This document shows, piece after piece, positions 23,028-31,335 of a DNA stretch of 32,728 bases (position 1 is the stretch's first letter; the number at the start of each line of letters is the position of its first letter). Position numbers and translations under genes: made by a program. The stretch lies in the NCBI GenBank assembly GCA_021819125.1, contig JAKARW010000003.1:1-32728 (forward strand). The letters are read 5' to 3'. The stretch is from Pseudomonadota bacterium. Its GTDB lineage: Bacteria; Pseudomonadota; Gammaproteobacteria; Acidiferrobacterales; Acidiferrobacteraceae. The notes under the pieces were generated by a model, which saw only the letters and a list, made by a program, of their open reading frames with translations, searched no databases and had not been told where the DNA came from.

Positions 23028-23477
23028 ATGCAAGTCATCGCGCGCCTTCTCGACCGCTCACTCCCGCAACCCCCCGCGGATCTCCTGCAGGGGCCGGCCT
23101 TAAACGCCATTTGGGCACGTTGCCGGCCAGAGGGCCTGCACGCGGTCGAGGCGCTTTTTTATTGTCGCGGACGGCTTTTTGTGGCGATACCGGGTTCGGC
23201 GCAGGCCGCAAGGCTGCGTCAGGAGGCGCCGGATCTGCTGGCGCGGCTGCGGGCCGAGGCGGGCCTTGGCGCCATTCGCGAGATCGTGGCCCGGCGTGTG
23301 GGGCGCGAACGGCCGCGTAGCCTTGGGCATGACGACCGGCCGGTGCGATCGCCGGTCGGGTCGCGCTGCTTTGCGTCGCTTGCGCAGGCGGTCGATGATG
23401 CGCCCCTCAAAGCAAGCTTGGCGCGGCTTGCGCTTGCGCTCGCATCCGGCAGTCCCGAGGATACGCGGCGCGCATGA
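23028..23477 (+). CDS. DUF721 / DciA-like protein
   Basis: This 149-residue protein has the layout of DUF721. Part of that family is DciA, the ancestral loader of the replicative helicase; gammaproteobacterial DUF721 proteins are of unproven role. The beta-strand GRLFVAIPGSAQAARLRQ with the conserved small-residue/Leu-Arg pattern, the following DLLARLRAEAG helix and IREIVARRVG match, and the C-terminal LAQAVDDAPLKASLARLA is the second conserved block. ATG 23028 was chosen by family fit. Its stop overlaps lolC (ATGA). Family membership rests on pattern recognition, not on a search. Confidence 0.65.
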   Translation: MQVIARLLDRSLPQPPADLLQGPALNAIWARCRPEGLHAVEALFYCRGRLFVAIPGSAQAARLRQEAPDLLARLRAEAGLGAIREIVARRVGRERPRSLGHDDRPVRSPVGSRCFASLAQAVDDAPLKASLARLALALASGSPEDTRRA

Positions 23478-24721
23478 CACGATTCTTCGAGCTTTTTATC
23501 GGCCTGCGCTATATGCGCGCCAGGCGACGCAATCATTTCATTTCATTCATATCCGTGACGTCGATGGTCGGCATCGCATTGGGCGTCATGGCGCTCATCA
23601 CCGTGTTGTCGGTCATGAACGGATTTCAAAGGACGCTGCGCAACCGCATCCTGGGCGTGATCTCCGATGTGACGATCAGCGGCCCGCGTCATCGCTTGGC
23701 GGATTGGCAAAAGGTGGCGCACGTCGCCTTGCGCGAGAAGGGCGTAATCGCCGCCGCCCCCTACGTGCGCGGAGAGGCGCTGCTCGTCCATGGGCGCTAT
23801 TCGAGCGGGGCGCTCGTGCGTGGGGTGGTCCCGGACAAGGAGAAGACGGTATCGGACATCGCCACGCACATTGTGCAAGGGCGTCTTGCGGCGCTGCGCC
23901 CCGGACGGTTTGGCATCGTGCTCGGGCGCTATCTGGCATGGCGTCTTGGGGCCGCCGTCGGTTCACGAGTGTTGTTGGTGGCCCCAGGCGGCATGGTGAC
24001 CCCGGCGGGCTTCCTGCCGCGGTTACGAAGTTTCCGGGTGGTGGGGATCTTTGATGTGGGGATGTACGAGTACGACGCCGGGCTTGCCCTGATCAACATG
24101 AAGGATGCCCAGGCGCTTTATCGGATGGGCGACAAGGTGAGCGGCGTGCGCTTGAAGCTTACCGACATTAATCGTGCGCCGGTCGTGCGCCGGGCCTTGC
24201 AGGCGCGACTGCCGGCCTATGAGGAAGTGCGCGACTGGAGCCAGAAACACGCGAATTTCTTCCGGGCGCTCAAGACCGAGAAGACCGTGATGTTCGTGAT
24301 CCTTTTGCTCATCGTGGCGGTGGCCGCCTTCAATATCGTGGCCACCCTGGTCATGGTGGTGACGGACAAGCGCGCGGATATCGCGATTTTGCGGACGCTC
24401 GGGGCAAGTCCCGCGAGCGTGCTTGTGATCTTTCTCGTGCAAGGTACGCTGATAGGGCTCTTGGGGACTGCGATCGGGGTTGTGGCGGGCGTGGTATTGT
24501 CATTGAACGTGACCACGATCGTGCCGTTCATCGAGCACGTCTTTCATACACACTTCCTGTCCGCCAATGTGTATTACATAAGCGAGCTACCCTCGCATCT
24601 GCGCTGGCGGGACGTCGTGCATGTCGCCGCCGCCTCCTTTCTCATGAGTTTCCTCGCGACCTTATATCCCGCGTGGCGTGCCTCCAAAACTCAACCCGCC
24701 GAGGCGCTGCGCTACGAATGA
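23474..24721 (+). CDS. lolC: Lipoprotein-releasing system transmembrane subunit (LolC/LolE/LolF type)
   Basis: This 415-residue MacB/LolC-type permease extracts outer-membrane lipoproteins from the inner membrane and hands them to LolA. It has one N-terminal helix ([20 protein letters not shown] region), a large periplasmic domain at about 50-265, then three helices, ending in the diagnostic [18 protein letters not shown]. The [19 protein letters not shown] stretch aligns with the LolC hook that binds LolA, which LolE lacks. Only one such gene is present beside lolD, so it may act as a homodimer like LolF of Acinetobacter. It overlaps the genes on both sides by four bases. Confidence 0.92.
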   Translation: MTRFFELFIGLRYMRARRRNHFISFISVTSMVGIALGVMALITVLSVMNGFQRTLRNRILGVISDVTISGPRHRLADWQKVAHVALREKGVIAAAPYVRGEALLVHGRYSSGALVRGVVPDKEKTVSDIATHIVQGRLAALRPGRFGIVLGRYLAWRLGAAVGSRVLLVAPGGMVTPAGFLPRLRSFRVVGIFDVGMYEYDAGLALINMKDAQALYRMGDKVSGVRLKLTDINRAPVVRRALQARLPAYEEVRDWSQKHANFFRALKTEKTVMFVILLLIVAVAAFNIVATLVMVVTDKRADIAILRTLGASPASVLVIFLVQGTLIGLLGTAIGVVAGVVLSLNVTTIVPFIEHVFHTHFLSANVYYISELPSHLRWRDVVHVAAASFLMSFLATLYPAWRASKTQPAEALRYE

Positions 24722-25431
24722 ATGACGTGATCCGCGCCGAGGCGGTGGCCAAGACCTTTACCGAGGGCGTGTTGTCGGTGGAGGTCTTGCGGCGCATCGA
24801 TATGGTTGTAAAGCAATCCGATACCATCGGCATCGTCGGGGCGTCGGGCGCGGGCAAGAGCACCCTATTGCATCTTTTGGCGGGGCTCGACCAACCGACC
24901 TCGGGCCGGATATGGGTGGATGGGCAGGATATGGGGCGACTGACAGAGACCGAGCGCGGGCGGATCCGTAACCGCATGTTAGGCTTCGTCTATCAGTTTC
25001 ATCACCTCCTGCCGGAGTTCACGGCCCTCGAGAACGTCGCGATGCCGCTTTTGATCCGGCGCGAGTCCGTACGCACCGCCACTGTACGCGCGCGGGCGAT
25101 GCTAAAGCGCGTGGGGCTCGCAGACCGCGTGCTGCACAAACCTTCGGAATTGTCGGGCGGAGAACGCCAGCGCGTGGCCATTGCCCGGGCGGTGGTTCAC
25201 GAGCCGCGTTGCGTGCTGGCCGACGAGCCGACGGGGAATCTCGACACGCACAACGCCGCCGCGGTCTTTGCCCTGCTGCGCGAGCTGAACGCCTCACTTG
25301 GTACGAGCCTTGTGCTCGTCACACATGATCATGGGTTGGCGCAATCCCTGGACCGGGTCGGTGTCATTGTTGACGGATGCCTGTCGATAGCCGATACCGA
25401 CACGCTTCCCACCTCTTTAGGGGCTTGCTAG
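24718..25431 (+). CDS. lolD: Lipoprotein-releasing system ATPase LolD
   Basis: This 237-residue ABC ATPase powers the LolC/E-type permease. Walker [10 protein letters not shown] lies near residue 40, the Q-loop region [18 protein letters not shown] is diagnostic of LolD, and signature [15 protein letters not shown], Walker [11 protein letters not shown] and the switch His (VTHDHG) are all present. ATG 24718 overlaps the lolC stop (ATGA). The 3' end is 28 bases before exbB. Confidence 0.95.
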   Translation: MNDVIRAEAVAKTFTEGVLSVEVLRRIDMVVKQSDTIGIVGASGAGKSTLLHLLAGLDQPTSGRIWVDGQDMGRLTETERGRIRNRMLGFVYQFHHLLPEFTALENVAMPLLIRRESVRTATVRARAMLKRVGLADRVLHKPSELSGGERQRVAIARAVVHEPRCVLADEPTGNLDTHNAAAVFALLRELNASLGTSLVLVTHDHGLAQSLDRVGVIVDGCLSIADTDTLPTSLGAC

Positions 25432-25459
25432 AGTCTAGAGTCATGACGATCAGAGAAGG

Positions 25460-26083
25460 ATGCGCGCGGTGCTGGAACTCATAAAGGCGGGCGGCTTTGT
25501 CATGTGGCCGCTATTGTTATGTTCCGTGTTGGCGATGGCGATCATAGGGGAGCGTCTTGTGGCATTGCGCCGCGCGCGGGTGGCGCCGCCGGGGGCGGCG
25601 GCCGCGGCGCGTGAATGGGTCAGGCGCGGCGACATAACGCCCGAGCAATTACGGGCGTTGGAGGGGGGCTCGGCGTTGGGTCAGGTGCTGGCCGTGGGGC
25701 TCATAAACAGGCGCCATTCGCGGGCGGTTGTGCGCGAGGCGATCGAAGATGCCGGGCGCCATGTGGCATCGGAACTCGATCGCTATCTGGATGCGCTCGG
25801 CACGATCGCGGCGATCGCCCCGTTTCTTGGGCTGCTTGGGACCGTGCTTGGCATGATCCGCATGTTCTCGGGTCTCGGTCAGGCGGGCGTGGGCAATCCC
25901 GCGGTGCTCGCAGCCGGCATCGCCCAGGCGCTCACGACCACCGCCACCGGACTGAGTATCGCCATACCAAGCCTCATTTTTTATCGGTACCTGCGCGCGC
26001 GCGTCAATAGCCTGCTGATCGACATGGAACGTGAAGCGATGCGGCTTGTCGAGATCCTCAAAGGCGAGCGCGAGGCCGACTGA
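25460..26083 (+). CDS. exbB: ExbB/TolQ-type proton channel protein
   Basis: This 207-residue membrane protein has three helices: about 12-32, about 115-140 (AIAPFLGLLGTVLGMIRMF) and about 155-180 (GIAQALTTTATGLSIAIPSLIFY). The second and third carry the conserved channel residues of MotA/TolQ/ExbB proteins. It would form a pentamer around two ExbD copies and use the proton gradient for mechanical work. AGAAGG precedes ATG 25460. Its stop shares one base with the exbD start. No tonB is nearby; in Pseudomonas the same gene pair also sits beside the lipid A genes. Confidence 0.93.
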   Translation: MRAVLELIKAGGFVMWPLLLCSVLAMAIIGERLVALRRARVAPPGAAAAAREWVRRGDITPEQLRALEGGSALGQVLAVGLINRRHSRAVVREAIEDAGRHVASELDRYLDALGTIAAIAPFLGLLGTVLGMIRMFSGLGQAGVGNPAVLAAGIAQALTTTATGLSIAIPSLIFYRYLRARVNSLLIDMEREAMRLVEILKGEREAD

Positions 26084-26493
26084 TGCGCTTTCGCAAACGG
26101 ACAGTAGAGGAGCCGGAGATCAATCTCGTGCCGATGATCGACGTGTTGCTCATGACCCTGATCTTTCTCATCCTCACGACAAGTTTCGCGCACGAGTCGT
26201 CACTGAAGGTCGAACTCCCTCGGGCGCATCCGAATAAGCCCATCAAGATCCATGGCGTGCATATCGTGATCGATAGCGCCGGCACCTTTGCGGTGGATGG
26301 CGCACTGGTGGCAGGCACCGAGCAGTCCATCATGCAGGCATTGGCCGCGCACGCGCATGGCCCGGATACACCGGTCATTGTGTACGCCGACCGCAACGCG
26401 CCGTACCGCGCCGTGGTGCATGCCCTGGACGCCGCCCGCCGTATCGGTCTTGACCGGATCGTTTTTGCCACCAAGGTGCGCAAGACATCGTGA
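26083..26493 (+). CDS. exbD: ExbD/TolR-type protein
   Basis: This 136-residue protein has one helix (about 17-36, LVPMIDVLLMTLIFLILTTS) in which the conserved Asp of VPMIDVLL is the proton-binding residue. A short periplasmic domain follows with the family VIVYADRNAPYRAVV and the C-terminal LDRIVFAT strand. It partners ExbB. It overlaps exbB by one base (TGATG) and msbA by four. Which process the pair energises is unclear: TonB-dependent uptake is the family role, but the envelope-operon position allows others. Confidence 0.93.
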   Translation: MRFRKRTVEEPEINLVPMIDVLLMTLIFLILTTSFAHESSLKVELPRAHPNKPIKIHGVHIVIDSAGTFAVDGALVAGTEQSIMQALAAHAHGPDTPVIVYADRNAPYRAVVHALDAARRIGLDRIVFATKVRKTS

Positions 26494-28217
26494 CCGGATC
26501 CAGCGGAAATCTCTACCGAAGGCTGCTGCGCTATACATGGCCCTATCGCCGGAGTTTTGCGTTGGCGGTGGCGGGCATGATGGTGGGGTCGGCCACCGAG
26601 CCCGTGTTCGCGGCGCTCATGCGGCCTCTCTTAAACGGTGGTTTCGTGCACAGGAACCCTGTGAGCATGCGGCTTTTGCCGATCGCCGTCGTGGGGCTAT
26701 TTTTGGTGCGCGGGGTGGCGTCGTTTGCCTCCAATTATCTGATGAACTGGGTCGGCCGCCGGGTGGTTTTCGATATCCGCGGCCAGATGTTCACCCATCT
26801 CCTTTATCTACCGACCAGCTTTTTCGATGCCCATTCCTCCGGCGTTCTCATAGCCAAACTCATTTATGACGTCGAGCAGGTGGCGAGCGCCGCGACGCGC
26901 GCCTTGTCGACACTGGTCAAGGACAATGCCACGGTCCTAGGCCTGCTCGGATGGATGTTCTATTTGAACTGGAAGCTCACCATCGCCATCTTGGTCGCCG
27001 CCCCGGTGATCACATGGATGAACCGGCGCATGGGCAAGCGTTTCCGGCGCACCAGCCGCGCGATCCAGGACTCCATGGGGGCGATCTCGCATGTCGTACA
27101 GGAGGCCGCCGATGGACACCGGGTCATAAAGACCTTTTGCGGCCAGGATGAGGCGCTGCGGGACTTTACGCAGGCCAATGAGACCAACCGGCGCGAAAAC
27201 ATGCGGCGCACGCGCGTCGCGGCCTCGGGCGTGCCGGTGGTGCAACTGATGGCGGCAGTGGCCCTGGCGTGGGTGGTGTACGAGGCGATGCGCGAGCCCC
27301 ATGCCACCGTCGGGGGTTTCATGTCTTACGTCGCGGCGATGATGATGCTGCTTGCGCCCATCAAGCGGCTGACGCAGGTCAATGAGACCCTGCAGACCGG
27401 CATGGCCGCGTCACAGAGCGTCTTTTCGTTCATCGATCAGCCGCCCGAGACCGAGACCGGGCAGCGCCTGTTGACTGCGGTGCGTGGCGATGTCGGTTAT
27501 CACGACGTGTCGTTTCGATACAGCCCCGAAGGCCGGCTGGCGGTGAGCGGGGTATCATTCACCGTGCCCGCCGGCCAGACGGTGGCGCTGGTCGGTACCT
27601 CGGGGAGCGGTAAGACGACCCTCGCCAATCTTCTGCCGCGCTTTTATAACGTGGAATCCGGCCGCATTACCTTGGATGGCGTGGACACCCGTGAACTCAC
27701 GCTGGCCGACCTGCGTTCGCATGTCGCTCTCGTGAGCCAGGAGACGGTGTTGTTTGATACCACCATCCGCGAGAACATCCTCTATGGGCACAAAGGCGCG
27801 ACCGACGACGCGCGTCTTACGGAGATCGTCGAAGCCGCCCATGTCGCGGAATTCCTGAAAGACCTGCCGCACGGTTTGGATACGCTGGTAGGTGAGCGTG
27901 GGGTAAGGCTGTCCGGTGGCCAGCGCCAGCGCATTGCCATTGCCCGCGCATTATTAAAAAATGCCCCGGTACTGATCCTCGATGAGGCGACCGCGGCGCT
28001 TGACACCGAATCCGAGCGGCATGTGCAGGCGGCCATGATCCGGCTCATGCAAAACCGTACGACGCTTGTCATTGCGCACCGTTTGTCGACCATAGAGCAC
28101 GCCGATTGCATCCTTGTCATGAGTAAGGGCCGGGTCATAGAGCGCGGCACGCATGCCGAACTTCTGGCCTTGAACAAGATGTATGCCAGGCTGCACCAGA
28201 TGCAGTTTCATGCGTGA
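26490..28217 (+). CDS. msbA: Lipid A export ATP-binding/permease protein MsbA
   Basis: This 575-residue half-size ABC exporter (582 in Escherichia coli) flips lipid A core across the inner membrane as a homodimer. An N-terminal six-helix domain (about 20-310) is followed by the ATPase with Walker A GTSGSGKTT, the Q loop SQETVLFDTT, signature LSGGQRQRIAIARALL, Walker B LILDEATAALD and the switch His in VIAHRLSTIE. The LPTSFFDAHSSGVLIAKL and ENILYG stretches are typical of MsbA. GTG 26490 overlaps the exbD stop, so the two are translationally coupled. Next is the Kdo-transferase-like gene, then lpxK. Confidence 0.94.
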   Translation: MTGSSGNLYRRLLRYTWPYRRSFALAVAGMMVGSATEPVFAALMRPLLNGGFVHRNPVSMRLLPIAVVGLFLVRGVASFASNYLMNWVGRRVVFDIRGQMFTHLLYLPTSFFDAHSSGVLIAKLIYDVEQVASAATRALSTLVKDNATVLGLLGWMFYLNWKLTIAILVAAPVITWMNRRMGKRFRRTSRAIQDSMGAISHVVQEAADGHRVIKTFCGQDEALRDFTQANETNRRENMRRTRVAASGVPVVQLMAAVALAWVVYEAMREPHATVGGFMSYVAAMMMLLAPIKRLTQVNETLQTGMAASQSVFSFIDQPPETETGQRLLTAVRGDVGYHDVSFRYSPEGRLAVSGVSFTVPAGQTVALVGTSGSGKTTLANLLPRFYNVESGRITLDGVDTRELTLADLRSHVALVSQETVLFDTTIRENILYGHKGATDDARLTEIVEAAHVAEFLKDLPHGLDTLVGERGVRLSGGQRQRIAIARALLKNAPVLILDEATAALDTESERHVQAAMIRLMQNRTTLVIAHRLSTIEHADCILVMSKGRVIERGTHAELLALNKMYARLHQMQFHA

Positions 28218-29319
28218 TCGCGCCTATGAAGGGGGCCTGCTTGCGGGGCTCGCAGCCGACCTCCGGGACCGGCTGACCGGCCAGGCGGCGCGCGCGAATG
28301 CGCGCTTGGGCCTTCTGCGGCCGCCGCCTGCGCGCGGCGGCCTTGTCTGGATCAAGTCCGATGCGCGCGAGGGGAGTGGGCGGCTTGCGGCAGAGATTGC
28401 GCGTAGCCTGCGCGAGCGGCGCGCGGACTTGCCGATCGTCGTGACGTTCGAGTATGAGCGCGCGGCCATCGTGGCAAGGCTCAAGGCCATCGCCAACCTC
28501 GGTTTTGCCTATGGGCCGGCGGATCGGAGGGGCGCCACTCGGCGTATCCTCGAACGATTGCAACCGGCCTACGTGGTGGCGCTCGGTGAGTCCATGCGCC
28601 CGCGTCTTGCAACCGCGCTGAAAGCAGCCGGCGTGCCGTGCTGTATCGTGCATGGAAGACCTTCGGCGGTCTGTGAGTGCGTGGGCTTTGCGCATACCGC
28701 AAGCGAGCTTGAGGCCTGGCGTGATCGCACCCATTGGGAGGCGCCCTTTGGCGCGCTGCTTGCCGCAGCGCAGGTGGAACCGGTTTTTCAGGGGCTGGCC
28801 GGGGCCCATGCGCGTGCCTTGTTCTGGGTGACCGACGCCCCACAGGCGATCGCCGTACGCATGGCCCGCGCCTGGCAGGCGTCTTCGGGGGCCGCCCAGG
28901 ACATCCTGTTTCTGGGGAGCCCCGTGCCGGGCGCGACCCGTTTGAGCGCGTGGAATGAGGATCGCCGGCCGCTCGCGCCGGGTAGCGTCGTATGGGTGGA
29001 TGAGGAGCGGTTTTGGCCGGCGCTCGCGGCGAGCTGCACGGCCATCCACCTCATGACACCTTCGGAACCCTTGTTATGGGCGGTGCTCGCCGGAGGGCGC
29101 GTGACGAGTGCCGCGCATGTCGCCTTGCTCGACCTTCCGGGGCGGCCGCCATTGGCCGAAGTCGATACGAACGCGCTTCTGACGTATTGGGCGGAGCTGT
29201 TGGCAAATCCCGACAGGGCCCGCGCGGCCGCAGATGGGTTGCGGCGTTATTTCTGGCAGCAACGGCGGTCCGCCGGAAACGCCGCCGAATCGCTCGTCGC
29301 ACAGGTCTGCGCATGCTGA
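28210..29319 (+). CDS. Divergent Kdo-transferase (WaaA/GT30)-like protein
   Basis: This 369-residue protein, with no close match I can name, has the order of conserved blocks seen in WaaA. These are RLGLLRPPP then WIKSDAREG (where WaaA has W-I-H-A-V-S-V-G-E; Glu54 aligns with the catalytic Glu), PIVVTFEYE, FAYGPAD, PAYVVALGESMRPRL and VPCCIVHGRPSA. The C-terminal half loosely follows the WaaA pattern to its end. It is about 60 residues shorter than typical WaaA and lacks the N-terminal membrane anchor, and several signature residues (HAVSVGE, ETELWPN) are replaced. ATG 28210 overlaps msbA by 8 bases; its stop overlaps lpxK by 7. It may add a sugar to lipid A, may be a relic of waaA, or may be non-catalytic. 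Position argues for a lipid A role. Confidence 0.6.
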   Translation: MRDRAYEGGLLAGLAADLRDRLTGQAARANARLGLLRPPPARGGLVWIKSDAREGSGRLAAEIARSLRERRADLPIVVTFEYERAAIVARLKAIANLGFAYGPADRRGATRRILERLQPAYVVALGESMRPRLATALKAAGVPCCIVHGRPSAVCECVGFAHTASELEAWRDRTHWEAPFGALLAAAQVEPVFQGLAGAHARALFWVTDAPQAIAVRMARAWQASSGAAQDILFLGSPVPGATRLSAWNEDRRPLAPGSVVWVDEERFWPALAASCTAIHLMTPSEPLLWAVLAGGRVTSAAHVALLDLPGRPPLAEVDTNALLTYWAELLANPDRARAAADGLRRYFWQQRRSAGNAAESLVAQVCAC

Positions 29320-30287
29320 GCGATCCTTGGCGCCATTGGGCCGTGCATGGGCCTTGGAGCCGGATTGTGTGGCCGGCGAGCACCCTTTATTGCGCGCTGG
29401 CCGTCGTGCGCCAGCGCCTTTACAAGACCGGCCTGCGATCGGTCCATGTCCTTCCGGTCCCGGTGATCGTGGTCGGCAATGTGACCGTGGGCGGGACCGG
29501 GAAGACACCTTTCGTTTTGTGGTTGTGCGCACGACTCGCGGCCGCCGGGCTGCGTCCGGGCATTGTTCTGCGCGGCTACAAGGGCCGCAACCGGGGGGTA
29601 TTGCGCGTGGGTGCAGACCACGATCCCGCATGGGCCGGCGATGAGGCCGTCTTGCTGGCCCGCCATGCCATGGGCCCGGTCATCGCGTCGCGCGACCGGG
29701 TGGCGGGGGCGCGGGCCCTGATCGCGGCCGGCTGCGACGTGATCGTAGCCGACGATGGCCTACAACACTATCGCCTGGGGCGGCATGTGGAAATCGGTAT
29801 CCTCGATGGTGTGCGGCGTTTCGGAAATGGCCAGTGCCTGCCGGGCGGCCCCTTGCGCGAACCGAGGTCCCGGTGGGAGCGCCTGGATTTTCGGGTGACG
29901 CAGGGGGACGCGGCGCCCGGTGAGTGGTCCATGAGGCTTGCCGGTGATAGGGCGTATGCAGTGGGGGGGCAGGCCGAAGTGGCGCTTGCCGACCTGCGGC
30001 GTGTGCACGCGGTGGCCGGCATCGGGCATCCGGAGCGCTTCTTTCAGTCCCTCGAAAAGCAGGGTCTAGAGGTCGTTTCCCATCCGTTCCCCGACCATCA
30101 TCGCTATACCGCCAAAGATCTGCGGTTTGCCACCGATGACCCGGTGGTCATGACCGAAAAGGATGCCGTGAAATGCGAGCGCCTGGGACGCCCGGGGCTC
30201 TGGTATGTGCCGGTGCAGGCGGTGGTCGACGAGGAACTGTCGCGCCGCATCCTCACGCATCTCGGGCGTTGCGCGGGATCCGCTTAA
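29313..30287 (+). CDS. lpxK: Tetraacyldisaccharide 4'-kinase LpxK
   Basis: This 324-residue membrane-associated kinase phosphorylates the 4' position of the lipid A disaccharide precursor. The P-loop GNVTVGGTGKTP (about 55-66) follows a hydrophobic N-terminal part. Family motifs ILRGY-type VLRGYKG, GDEAVLLAR, ASRDRVAGARAL and the catalytic DDGLQHYRL are all visible, and KDAVKCERL is the usual C-terminal TEKDAVKC block. ATG 29313 overlaps the preceding gene by 7 bases, so it is coupled. A 128-base gap follows. Confidence 0.95.
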   Translation: MLSDPWRHWAVHGPWSRIVWPASTLYCALAVVRQRLYKTGLRSVHVLPVPVIVVGNVTVGGTGKTPFVLWLCARLAAAGLRPGIVLRGYKGRNRGVLRVGADHDPAWAGDEAVLLARHAMGPVIASRDRVAGARALIAAGCDVIVADDGLQHYRLGRHVEIGILDGVRRFGNGQCLPGGPLREPRSRWERLDFRVTQGDAAPGEWSMRLAGDRAYAVGGQAEVALADLRRVHAVAGIGHPERFFQSLEKQGLEVVSHPFPDHHRYTAKDLRFATDDPVVMTEKDAVKCERLGRPGLWYVPVQAVVDEELSRRILTHLGRCAGSA

Positions 30288-30308
30288 AGCCGGTCGGCGC
30301 GGTCTTTC

Positions 30309-30335
30309 GTAGCCTACAGGCACCGCCTGTTCTAC
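30309..30335. promoter_or_regulatory. Palindrome between lpxK and ycaR
   Basis: ACAGGC (30316-30321) and GCCTGT (30325-30330) form a six-base stem around ACC, and GTAG (30309-30312) can pair with CTAC (30332-30335) outside a small internal loop. There is no T-run, so an attenuator or operator is as likely as a terminator. TACAAT (30334-30339) overlaps its right edge as a -10-like element, which could start a separate ycaR-kdsB transcript. Confidence 0.4.
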
Positions 30336-30415
30336 AATGGCGGCTTTATGATCATTGACGGGGCAGGCCGCCGCACAGCGACGCCACCCGTCCCGGGGCA
30401 TGGGAAGGACACGAT

Positions 30416-30604
30416 ATGGATAGGCGACTTTTGGAGATACTGGTATGCCCGGTCTGCAAGGGGCCGTTACGCTACCAGCGTGAGGCCGGGGAATTGGCGT
30501 GCCGCGCCTGCCGTCTGGCCTACCCGATCCGTGACGATATCCCCGTCATGCTCGAGGAGGAGGCGCGCAGCCTCAGTGATGAGGACCTTAAGGGCCTAGG
30601 CTAG
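30416..30604 (+). CDS. ycaR: Trm112/UPF0434 family protein YcaR
   Basis: This 62-residue zinc-ribbon protein has two Cys pairs, CPVCKG (C11, C14) and [10 protein letters not shown] (C29, C32), followed by [14 protein letters not shown], the hallmark of the YcaR/Trm112 family. Eukaryotic and archaeal Trm112 activates methyltransferases; the bacterial role is not established. GGAAGGAC precedes ATG 30416. The stop TAG shares its last base with the kdsB start GTG. The lpxK-ycaR-kdsB order is widely conserved in gammaproteobacteria. Confidence 0.92.
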   Translation: MDRRLLEILVCPVCKGPLRYQREAGELACRACRLAYPIRDDIPVMLEEEARSLSDEDLKGLG

Positions 30605-31335
30605 TGCACGTCATCATCCCCGCGCGTTACGGCGCCACGCGGCTGCCCGGTAAGCCGTTGCGCGAGGTGGCCGGACGCCCCTTGATCCTGCGAGTGCACG
30701 AAAGGGCGCTGGCAAGCGGTGCCCAGCGCGTGACCGTCGCGACCGATGACGCGCGTATCGCCAACGTCGTGGAGGGGGCGGGCGGCGAGGTCGTGATGAC
30801 CGCCGCGGGCCACGCCTCCGGGACCGACCGTATTGCCGAGGCCATCGCCTTATTGGCGCTGCCGGACGACGCCATTATCGTGAATCTCCAGGGCGATGAG
30901 CCACTCATGCCGCCGGCACTCGTGGCGGCGGTCGCGCGCGCCTTGAACGATCATCCGCAATGGCACATGGCGACGGCGGCGCGGCGCATGCAAGACGCGC
31001 AGGCGTTCGCCAATCCGCATCTCGTGAAAGTCGTATGCGCGGCCAGTGGTTGTGCCTTGTACTTTTCCCGCGCCCCCATCCCGTGGCCGCGCGATGCGGG
31101 GATGCCGGTGGCCTTTCTTGGGCATATCGGGCTTTATGCATATCGCGCGGGCTTTGTGCGGATGTTCACCGGCTGGGGCCCAAGCCCATTGGAACGGCGC
31201 GAAAGCCTCGAGCAATTGCGGGCGCTCGATCACGGCGCGGCCATCGGGGTCGTGGTGACCGATGCCGATCCGGGGCCCGGGGTCGATACCGAAGAGGATC
31301 TGGCCCGCGCCAATGCCTTATGGACCCCTCCATGA
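30604..31335 (+). CDS. kdsB: CMP-Kdo synthetase KdsB
   Basis: This 243-residue cytidylyltransferase makes CMP-3-deoxy-D-manno-octulosonate, the donor for Kdo transferase. The N-terminal CTP loop PARYGATRLPGKPL, VTVATDD, SGTDRIAEA, the metal-binding NLQGDEPLMP and HIGLYAYRAGF are all present, as is the VDTEEDL block near the end. GTG 30604 overlaps the ycaR stop by one base. It shows that the cell makes Kdo, so a Kdo transferase must exist, either the divergent gene upstream of lpxK or one elsewhere. Confidence 0.95.
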   Translation: MHVIIPARYGATRLPGKPLREVAGRPLILRVHERALASGAQRVTVATDDARIANVVEGAGGEVVMTAAGHASGTDRIAEAIALLALPDDAIIVNLQGDEPLMPPALVAAVARALNDHPQWHMATAARRMQDAQAFANPHLVKVVCAASGCALYFSRAPIPWPRDAGMPVAFLGHIGLYAYRAGFVRMFTGWGPSPLERRESLEQLRALDHGAAIGVVVTDADPGPGVDTEEDLARANALWTPP

